From JAIBJP01 sp035601195 (lineage in GTDB: Bacteria; Actinomycetota; Thermoleophilia; Gaiellales; Gaiellaceae): a DNA stretch of 26,474 nucleotides. The notes beneath the pieces are model-generated. The model was given only the letters and a program-made list of their open reading frames with translations, had not been told where the DNA came from and made no database searches. This document shows, piece after piece, positions 20,831 to 26,474 of this stretch. Where the stretch lies: positions 1 to 26,474 of the forward strand of contig DATNOU010000049.1 in the NCBI GenBank assembly GCA_035601195.1, given 5' to 3'. Made by a program: the position numbers and the translations under genes. The stretch's first letter is position 1. Each line of letters opens with the position of its first letter.

Positions 20831-22558
20831 GTGCCGAGGAAGGCCGTGCTTCTCGCCGCGCTTGCGGTGTGCGTCCTCCCTCCGGCTGCGTCTACAGCGG
20901 GGACGTCCGAGGAGATCATGCCCGGGATCCGCTACATCCGGGAGAAACGCACCGTCGGCGGCGCGCCGGTGGTGTTCCACGTCGTCCTCGGCCCCAAGCC
21001 CGGGGGTCTCTACGGGCTGCGCCCCGTGCTCTCGAACGAGCTCGTGAGCGGCAAGGAGACGCTCACATCGATGCAGCGCCGGCTACTGCGGCGGAACAAC
21101 CTGGTGGGGGTCAACGGCGATCTCTTCAACTGGACGACCGGCCATCCCAGCGGAATCTTCGTCCGAGGCGGCGTGGTCGCCAGCCGTCCTCTTCCAGGGA
21201 GATCGAGCCTCGGCATTGGTCTGGACGGTCTCCTGCGCGTGGCGCGAATCCAATATGCGGGCACGTTCCAGTTCGACGGCCATGGGATCCGGGGCCTGAA
21301 GGAGTTCAACCGGCCGATCACCTCGCGGCGCGGGTTCACGCTGTTCACGAGCGCATGGGGGGGTCACACCCCCCGCAGGAGCTACACCAACGAGGCGATT
21401 CTCAGCGGCGTCAGCCGCGCTTTCCCGAACGTCGACCGTCGTGCCTTCGTCGTCAAGGTGGCGCGAGGGTCCGGTCACGCGATTCCGCCCGGCGGAGCCA
21501 TCCTCCAGGCGCGGCGAGAGGCCCGGCAGATCCTGAACGCCCAGGCGGTGCCCGGGGGAGGGATGACCTTCCGCATTGGGCTGACGAGCTGGTGGGAAGG
21601 GGTGAAGACTGCGATCGGGGGCGGCCCCGTGCTCGTCCGCGCCGGCGTGCCTGTCTACCGGGCGGACGAGTGGTTCTCGACGTATCAGATGAGCTCGCGC
21701 CATCCCCGCACCGCCGTCGGCCAGCTCGCCGACGGGCGCATCGTCCTCCTCGTCGCCGACGGGCGGAGCTCCGCCAGCCGTGGCCTCACGAACACCCAAC
21801 TCGCCAATCAGATGGTGCACTACGGCGCGGTGGAGGCGATGGCGTTCGACGCAGGTGGCTCCACGGAGATCGCCTTCAACGGCCAGGTCCTGAACAGCCC
21901 GTCCGACGGGCGGGAGCGGCTGATCGCCGACTCGCTCCAGCTCATCTACATCGGCGCATACGCGCGCAAGCCTCGCTGGCCCACGTTCTCGCCCAACGGC
22001 GATGGTTACGCGGACACGCAGCGGCTCTACGCGAAGTTCGTCCGCCGCTCGACGGTGAACATCAGGCTCCTGAATCCGAACGGAGCCCTCCGCTGGGAGT
22101 ACAACGCCGTGCGCTCCCCCGGGACGCTGACGAAGGACCTGGCCAGCAGGAGACTCGCGGAAGGGACTTGGCGGTGGATCATTTCCGGGGTCGACGGGGA
22201 GAGCCGGTTCAGCCGGATGGAGCGGCAGTTCCGCATCAACAAGACGCTCGGATTCCTCACGCTGTCGAAGAGCGTGATGCGGGTGCGGCGGGGAGTCGGC
22301 GGACATCTGCGGATCGGCTTCGAGCTCGCGCACACCGCCGACGTGAAGGTGTTCATCTCCAAACCGAGCGGTCGGCTCGTTCGCACGCTGACCTCGCAGA
22401 CCGGTCTGCGGCCCGGCGGGTACGCGGTCATCTGGAACGGGCGCAACGGATCAGGGAGGGTCGTCCGGAGCGGGACGTTCGTCGCCACCGTCCGGGCGAC
22501 GAACGGCCTGGGGCGCGTCGCGCTGGCCAAGCGCTTCCTCGTCCGCCGAGTGTCCTAG
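20831..22558 (+). CDS. Secreted phosphodiester-glycosidase-like (NAGPA/DUF2233) protein with FlgD-like C-terminal domain
   Basis: The N-terminus is a signal peptide (P-R-K-A followed by a hydrophobic stretch, probable cleavage near residue 22), so the protein is exported. Residues about 90-380 follow the phosphodiester glycosidase/NAGPA pattern: L-V-G-V-N-G-D-L-F, P-S-G-I-F-V-R-G-G, A-I-G-G-G-P-V-L-V, H-P-R-T-A-V-G, and A-M-A-F-D-A-G-G-S-T-E. Family members split sugar-phosphodiester links; the bacterial substrate is often cell-wall material. S-P-N-G-D-G begins a C-terminal region, and the last 85 residues (V-K-V-F-I ... W-N-G-R-N-G-S-G) look like the FlgD Ig-like fold, often found in secreted proteins. 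The start GTG 20831 gives a sensible signal peptide. No Shine-Dalgarno is clear. It is 575 residues long. Confidence 0.8.
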   Translation: MPRKAVLLAALAVCVLPPAASTAGTSEEIMPGIRYIREKRTVGGAPVVFHVVLGPKPGGLYGLRPVLSNELVSGKETLTSMQRRLLRRNNLVGVNGDLFNWTTGHPSGIFVRGGVVASRPLPGRSSLGIGLDGLLRVARIQYAGTFQFDGHGIRGLKEFNRPITSRRGFTLFTSAWGGHTPRRSYTNEAILSGVSRAFPNVDRRAFVVKVARGSGHAIPPGGAILQARREARQILNAQAVPGGGMTFRIGLTSWWEGVKTAIGGGPVLVRAGVPVYRADEWFSTYQMSSRHPRTAVGQLADGRIVLLVADGRSSASRGLTNTQLANQMVHYGAVEAMAFDAGGSTEIAFNGQVLNSPSDGRERLIADSLQLIYIGAYARKPRWPTFSPNGDGYADTQRLYAKFVRRSTVNIRLLNPNGALRWEYNAVRSPGTLTKDLASRRLAEGTWRWIISGVDGESRFSRMERQFRINKTLGFLTLSKSVMRVRRGVGGHLRIGFELAHTADVKVFISKPSGRLVRTLTSQTGLRPGGYAVIWNGRNGSGRVVRSGTFVATVRATNGLGRVALAKRFLVRRVS

Positions 22559-22576
22559 CACCGAACGCCCGACGAC

Positions 22577-22582
22577 TACACT
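22577..22582 (+). promoter_or_regulatory. Putative -10 box (TACACT) for the DedA gene
   Basis: TACACT ends six bases before ATG 22589, and no Shine-Dalgarno lies between. This spacing suggests a leaderless transcript. No clear -35 box is present in the 30-base gap after the preceding stop. Confidence 0.45.
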
Positions 22583-22588
22583 CGCCGG

Positions 22589-23260
22589 ATGCACGGGATC
22601 ACCGGCGCCGTCACCTCTGCCGTCGGGGACTACGGTCTTTACGCCGTCTTCCTGCTCATGCTTGTGGACGCGGTGCTGCCGGCCGCGAGCGAGATCGTGA
22701 TGCTCTACGCGGGGGCAGTGGCCGTCGGCGCGTTTCCCGACCATAACGTGACGCTCTTCGGGGCGCAGATCGACTCGACGGCGGGTGCCTACGTCGCAAT
22801 GGCTATGGCGGGCCTCATCGGCTACACGCTCGGCTCCGTGCTCGGATGGGGAATCGGGCGGATCGGCGGGCGCCCGTTTCTCGAGCGGCACGGCCGCTGG
22901 GTGCATGTGACGCCCGAACGGCTGGAGCGGGCGGAAGCGTGGTTCGCCCGCTACGGGGATGCGACGGTGTTCCTCTCTCGCGTGGTCCCGGTCGTGCGGT
23001 CCTTCATCTCCATTCCGGCCGGAGTCGCCGAGATGCCCCTGGCGCGCTTCACGCTGCTGTCGTTCCTGGGAACGATTCCCTGGTGCTTCGGCCTCGCCGG
23101 AGCCGGCCTCGCGCTCGGCTCGAGCTGGGAGCGCTTCCACGAAGGCTGGCGCTATGCGGACTACGTGGTCCTCGGGCTCGTGGCCGCGGCAATCGTCTGG
23201 TTCGCGGTGCGGCTCGTCCAGCGCCGGGCCCGGCGCCGGGCTCTGGAGCGCTCGGCCTGA
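22589..23260 (+). CDS. DedA-family membrane protein
   Basis: DedA proteins are membrane proteins linked to lipid-carrier recycling and membrane homeostasis; some flip undecaprenyl phosphate. The 223-residue product has hydrophobic segments near 18-45, 65-90, 140-165 and 185-208. The family motif F-x-x-R-x-x-P-x-x-R appears as F-L-S-R-V-V-P-V-V-R-S-F-I-S, followed by A-G-x-A-x-M-P-L-x-x-F. The acidic residue and E-I-V-M-L-Y-A-G in the first half also fit. It starts at ATG 22589 after a 30-base gap and is followed by a sugar aminotransferase after 17 bases. A role in polyprenyl-phosphate traffic for the neighbouring glycan genes is plausible but inferred. Confidence 0.87.
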   Translation: MHGITGAVTSAVGDYGLYAVFLLMLVDAVLPAASEIVMLYAGAVAVGAFPDHNVTLFGAQIDSTAGAYVAMAMAGLIGYTLGSVLGWGIGRIGGRPFLERHGRWVHVTPERLERAEAWFARYGDATVFLSRVVPVVRSFISIPAGVAEMPLARFTLLSFLGTIPWCFGLAGAGLALGSSWERFHEGWRYADYVVLGLVAAAIVWFAVRLVQRRARRRALERSA

Positions 23261-23263
23261 CGT

Positions 23264-23269
23264 TAAACT
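23264..23269 (+). promoter_or_regulatory. Putative -10 box (TAAACT) for the DegT-type aminotransferase gene
   Basis: TAAACT lies in the 17-base gap after the DedA gene and ends eight bases before GTG 23278. No Shine-Dalgarno is present. It matches the TANACT pattern before the UbiD and DedA genes and may start a leaderless mRNA for the sugar genes. Confidence 0.45.
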
Positions 23270-23277
23270 CAGCCGCC

Positions 23278-24369
23278 GTGGCCATCCCCCTCACCGACGT
23301 CAAGGCGCAGTACGGGCCGCTCCTGGAGGAGGTTCGGCGGGCGATCGAGGAGGTGCTCGAGGCCGGGCAGTTCATCCTTGGTCCGAACGTGCGCGCCTTC
23401 GAGGAGGAAGTTGCGGCCTACCTCGGCGCCTCGCACTCGGTCGGCGTGGCCAACGGGACCGACGCCCTCGTACTCGTCCTCGACGCCCTCGAGATCGGGC
23501 CCGGGGACGAGGTCGTCTGCCCTTCCTTCACCTTCTACGCGACCGCTGAGGCCATCGCAAGGCGCGGCGCCACGCCGGTCTTCACAGACATCGACCCGGC
23601 GACGCTGAACCTCGATCCTGCGGACGTCTCGGAGCGGGTGACGGAGCGGACGAAGGCGATCCTCGCCGTCCACCTCTACGGGCGTCCGGCTCCGCTCGGG
23701 GAACTTCCCGACTCCGTGCCGGTCCTCGAGGACGCCGCGCAGGCCTTCGGCGCCACCGTCGGCGGAAAGCACGCCGGCGCGATCGGCCAGGCGGGGACGT
23801 TCAGCTTCTATCCGACCAAGAACCTCTTCGGGCTCGGCGACGGCGGGCTGGTCGTGACCTCGGACGAGACGCTCGCGGAGCGAGTTCGCCTGCTCCGCTT
23901 CCACGGCTCACGCGACAAGGAGCGCTTCGACGCGATCGGCTACAACTCGCGCCTCGACGAGCTCCAGGCCGCCGTGCTGCGGATCTTTCTTGGCCACGTG
24001 GGCGAGTGGAACGAGGGCCGAAGAGCCGCCGCAGCCCGCTACGCGGAGCTCGGGTTGGGGGAGCTGTGCGACCTCCCGCGTGACGAGCCCGGGCACGTCT
24101 ACCACGTCTTCTGCGTCCGAACCCCCGAGCGGGACCGTGTCGCGGCGGCCCTGCGCTCGCAGGACATTGGCTGCGCGACCTACTACTCCCTCCCTCTGCA
24201 CCTCCAGCCCGCGCTCAGCTCGTTCAGCTCCGGAAAAGGCTTACCGGAGACCGAGCGCGCGGCACGGGAGACGCTGGCGCTGCCCTTGTGGCCGGCGATC
24301 ACGGCCGAGCAGCAGGAGCGGGTCGTGGAGAGTGTGCGCTCGGCGCTCGCCTTGAGGGCCGCTTCGTGA
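23278..24369 (+). CDS. DegT/DnrJ/EryC1-family sugar aminotransferase
   Basis: These PLP enzymes aminate keto-sugar nucleotides for surface glycans. The 363-residue protein has V-A-N-G-T-D-A-L (57-64), P-S-F-T-F-Y-A-T-A (82-90), V-L-E-D-A-A-Q-A-F-G (149-158, Asp152 for the pyridine ring), and the PLP lysine in F-S-F-Y-P-T-K-N-L (Lys181), followed by G-D-G-G. G-Y-N-S-R-L-D-E-L-Q-A-A-V-L is another family signature. GTG 23278 is the start; an open frame reaches far upstream through the DedA gene but is a shadow. It overlaps the 4,6-dehydratase gene by 4 bases (GTGA). The pair suggests synthesis of an amino-4,6-dideoxy sugar on a nucleotide carrier, by dehydration then transamination. Confidence 0.9.
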   Translation: MAIPLTDVKAQYGPLLEEVRRAIEEVLEAGQFILGPNVRAFEEEVAAYLGASHSVGVANGTDALVLVLDALEIGPGDEVVCPSFTFYATAEAIARRGATPVFTDIDPATLNLDPADVSERVTERTKAILAVHLYGRPAPLGELPDSVPVLEDAAQAFGATVGGKHAGAIGQAGTFSFYPTKNLFGLGDGGLVVTSDETLAERVRLLRFHGSRDKERFDAIGYNSRLDELQAAVLRIFLGHVGEWNEGRRAAAARYAELGLGELCDLPRDEPGHVYHVFCVRTPERDRVAAALRSQDIGCATYYSLPLHLQPALSSFSSGKGLPETERAARETLALPLWPAITAEQQERVVESVRSALALRAAS

Positions 24370-26243
24370 GGTGGTTCAACCGCCGCCGCGTCTTCCACCT
24401 GCTGGTGGACGCTTGTCTCGTCGCGGTGGCGTGGTATCTGGCCTTCGCCCTCCGCTTCGACTTCAGCATCCCCGACCGCTACACGGATCTCGTCGGTCAG
24501 ACGATTTTCATCGTGGTTGGCCTCAAGATTGGCGTCTTCGTCCTCTCGGGCTTCTACAACCACTGGTGGCGCTACCTCTCTATTCGGGACATGTGGAGCA
24601 TCGTCCGCGGTGTCGTCCTCGCTTCATTCCTCGTCTTCATCGTCATCTATCTCATCGAGCCGGTCGAGAACTTGCGGCTGCCGCGCTCGGTCTTCATCAC
24701 CGACACGCTGCTGCTTCTGGCCCTTGTCACCGGAGTGCGGCTGCTCGCGCGCTCGCTCATGGAGCGGCCCGGCCGCAAGGGCCTCGTCGCGCGCGGAAAG
24801 GAAGTCATCGTCGTCGGAGCGGGCGACGCGGGCCAGCTCATCCTGCGCGAGATGCAGAAGAACCCGGCGCTCGGCTACACGCCGATCGGGCTCATCGATG
24901 ACGACACTCGGAAGAAGAACCTTCGCGTTCACGGCGTGCGCGTACTGGGGACGACGGACGATCTCGCCGCTCTAATCGGCGACAGCCGGCCGGACGAGGT
25001 CATCATCGCCGTCCCGTCCGCCGCCGGCGAGACGCGCCAGAAGATCGTCAACGCCTGCCGTGACGCGCGGGTCCCTGTGAAGACCCTTCCCGCCGTGTAC
25101 GAGCTCATCAGCGGTGACCTCAACCTTTCACGGCAGCTCCGCGAGGTGCAGGTCGAGGACGTTCTCGGAAGGGAAGCCATCGAGCTCGACCTCGCCTCGA
25201 TCGCCTCGTACCTCACCGGCGAGACGGTACTGGTGACGGGGGCAGGGGGCTCGATCGGCTCGGAGCTCTGCCGCCAGATCGCGGCGGTTGGCGCCGAGCG
25301 AATCGTGCTCGTCGACAACGGCGAGAACGCGCTCGTGGAGATCGAGCGCGAGCTCGCCTTCGAGCGCCGCTACCCGTCCACGGTCTCCGTTCTCGCCGAC
25401 GTGAAGGACCGCGTGAAGATGCGCCGGCTGTTCGAGCGCTTCCGCCCCGGGGTCGTCTTCCACGCCGCGGCATACAAACACGTGCCGCTCATGGAAGGGA
25501 ATCCGCTCGAGTCCGCGCGGAACAACATCTTCTCCACCTCCGTCGTCGCGGACGTCGCCTCCGAGCTGGGAACGAAACGCTTCGTCCTCGTCTCGACTGA
25601 CAAAGCAGTCAATCCGAAGAACGTGCTCGGGCAGACGAAGGCCGTCTGCGAATGGATCGTGGAGGCGGCCGCGGCCCGCGAGCAGAACGGCACGCATTTC
25701 ATCTCGGTGCGCTTCGGCAACGTGCTCGGCTCGTCGGGAAGCGTGATCCCGCTCTTTCGGCGCCAGATCGCGCGTGGCGGGCCGGTGACCGTCACCCACC
25801 CGGACATGACGCGCTACTTCATGACCATTCCCGAGGCCGTGCAGCTCATCATCCAGGCGGGCGCGATCGGCGAGAGCGGCGATGTCTACGTCCTGGACAT
25901 GGGGACGCCCGTGAAGATCATCGAGCTTGCCCGCAACATGATCCGCCTGTCCGGGAAGGAGCCGGAGCGCGACATCGCGATCGAGTTCATCGGCGTCCGG
26001 CCGGGCGAGAAGCTGCACGAGGAGCTTTGGGGGGACGGCGAGAACGCCGTGCCGACCTCCCATCCGAAGATCCTGCGGTGCGCCACCCAGCCCGTCGATC
26101 CTCACTGGCTGGAAGAGGAGCTCACTGAGCTCGAGCGCCTCGTCGAAGCCGGTGAGCCGGTCGAGGTCGTCAATCGCCTCGGCGCGATGGTGCGCGCCCC
26201 TCGTCGCATCCGCGAAGGCGAGCGGGAGCCGGAGACTGTTTAG
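24366..26243 (+). CDS. Membrane-bound NDP-sugar 4,6-dehydratase (CapD/WbpM/PglF type)
   Basis: The enzyme probably turns UDP-GlcNAc into the 4-keto-6-deoxy sugar used by the aminotransferase upstream. The 625-residue product has four N-terminal membrane helices (about 10-30, 44-62, 80-98, 109-127), a CoA-binding-like Rossmann domain from about 145 (V-I-V-V-G-A-G-D-A-G) to 260, and an extended SDR domain from about 285: T-G-A-G-G-S-I-G-S-E (291-300), H-A-A-A-Y-K-H-V-P-L-M-E, and S-T-D-K-A-V-N-P (410-417). The tyrosine of the usual Y-x-x-x-K is Met in WbpM and PglF; here it is Leu421, with Lys425 kept. GTG 24366 overlaps the aminotransferase stop. The gene ends six bases before the convergent DUF354 gene. 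Confidence 0.92.
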   Translation: MRWFNRRRVFHLLVDACLVAVAWYLAFALRFDFSIPDRYTDLVGQTIFIVVGLKIGVFVLSGFYNHWWRYLSIRDMWSIVRGVVLASFLVFIVIYLIEPVENLRLPRSVFITDTLLLLALVTGVRLLARSLMERPGRKGLVARGKEVIVVGAGDAGQLILREMQKNPALGYTPIGLIDDDTRKKNLRVHGVRVLGTTDDLAALIGDSRPDEVIIAVPSAAGETRQKIVNACRDARVPVKTLPAVYELISGDLNLSRQLREVQVEDVLGREAIELDLASIASYLTGETVLVTGAGGSIGSELCRQIAAVGAERIVLVDNGENALVEIERELAFERRYPSTVSVLADVKDRVKMRRLFERFRPGVVFHAAAYKHVPLMEGNPLESARNNIFSTSVVADVASELGTKRFVLVSTDKAVNPKNVLGQTKAVCEWIVEAAAAREQNGTHFISVRFGNVLGSSGSVIPLFRRQIARGGPVTVTHPDMTRYFMTIPEAVQLIIQAGAIGESGDVYVLDMGTPVKIIELARNMIRLSGKEPERDIAIEFIGVRPGEKLHEELWGDGENAVPTSHPKILRCATQPVDPHWLEEELTELERLVEAGEPVEVVNRLGAMVRAPRRIREGEREPETV

Positions 26244-26249
26244 GGAGAG

Positions 26250-26474
26250 CTAGACCGGAAGGAGCAGCTGGAGCAGATCAGCGGGATCGCGGCGAACGCG
26301 GCTCCCTTCGCCTTCGCGCTTGACGAGCTCGAGCGCGCGCGGATCGGTCAGCGGCCGCAGGCGTCCCTCGCGGATCAGCGCCTCGTCGACTCCGCCGAGA
26401 CGCCCGCCGTACGTCGTGTAGACGGGAACTCCGAGGGCCGCGGCCTCGCGGTTCATCGTCCCGCCGGCGGAGAC
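26250..26474 (-). CDS. DUF354-family protein, C-terminal part (5' end outside window)
   Basis: This minus-strand gene runs off the right edge; 74 codons are visible. The reading frame remains open past the first ATG (26456) to the edge, adding V-S-A-G-G-T, so it is a partial gene. S-A-G-G-T-M-N-R-E-A-A-A-L-G-V-P-V-Y is the hallmark of DUF354 proteins, which resemble UDP-sugar 2-epimerases and GT-B glycosyltransferases. L-G-G-V-D-E-A-L-I and G-R-L-R-P-L follow as usual for the family, which has no proven reaction that I know of. It ends in a TAG at 26252-26250, convergent with the dehydratase gene. These genes together look like the border of a surface-glycan locus. Confidence 0.75.
   Translation of the reverse strand, partial: VSAGGTMNREAAALGVPVYTTYGGRLGGVDEALIREGRLRPLTDPRALELVKREGEGSRVRRDPADLLQLLLPV

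Noticed and set aside
22846..23277. Upstream extension of the aminotransferase gene through the DedA gene
   Set aside because: The extra residues are arginine- and proline-rich shadow sequence. Family homology begins at I-P-L-T-D-V, right after GTG 23278.
26230..26265. Bidirectional terminator between the dehydratase and DUF354 genes
   Set aside because: The gap is six bases and I find no stable inverted repeat there.
1..26474. tRNA, rRNA, riboswitch, CRISPR array or insertion sequence
   Set aside because: The intergenic gaps are all short, and I saw no repeat array, transposase frame or recognisable RNA structure beyond the simple inverted repeats listed.

Overview
The window is very GC-rich, gene-dense DNA from what looks like an actinobacterium, most plausibly a Thermoleophilia-type lineage (Gaiellales/Solirubrobacterales; inferred from gene content, not from a marker tree). 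The grounds are heavy GTG/TTG start use, start/stop overlaps between neighbours, a futalosine-type menaquinone pathway, and a Bacillus-like menaquinol:cytochrome c reductase whose subunit IV is fused to cytochrome c. I see no rRNA, tRNA, CRISPR array, transposase or phage gene. No gene-free stretch exceeds about 70 bases.

Left part (1-6560): the 3' end of an alkaline-phosphatase-superfamily gene, pcm, a GtrA-type membrane protein, two adjacent GT87-like membrane glycosyltransferases (the first with an N-terminal PepSY-like extracytoplasmic domain), then two minus-strand genes: an M23-like membrane-anchored protein with an incomplete zinc site and a YmdB-like phosphodiesterase lacking a canonical start codon at the expected place.

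Central part (6612-20766): a plus-strand run of 16 genes, most overlapping by 1-11 bases. It holds an ABC-2 exporter pair, hemB, hemL, an unrecognised 158-aa protein, a 59-aa one-helix membrane protein, a UbiD-family decarboxylase, qcrA-qcrB-qcrC, ubiX, ubiE/menG, a long-chain polyprenyl diphosphate synthase, mqnE, mqnA and mqnC. The theme is respiratory quinone and haem supply plus the complex that uses both. mqnB, mqnD and the UbiA-type prenyltransferase of the pathway are not in the window.

Right part (20831-26474): a secreted phosphodiester-glycosidase-like protein with a FlgD-like C-terminal domain, a DedA protein, a DegT-type sugar aminotransferase overlapping a membrane-bound NDP-sugar 4,6-dehydratase, and on the opposite strand the C-terminal part of a DUF354 protein. 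This looks like the edge of a surface-polysaccharide locus.

The points most worth a second look are: the 158-aa protein, which resembles a prenyl-synthase helix segment without the catalytic aspartates; HemL lacking about 22 residues of its active-site gating loop; cytochrome b without the cysteine that anchors the extra c-type haem in b6f/Bacillus complexes; a perfect 28-base palindrome that supplies much of the C-terminus of MqnA; and a recurring TANACT box 6-8 bases before start codons that suggests leaderless transcripts.
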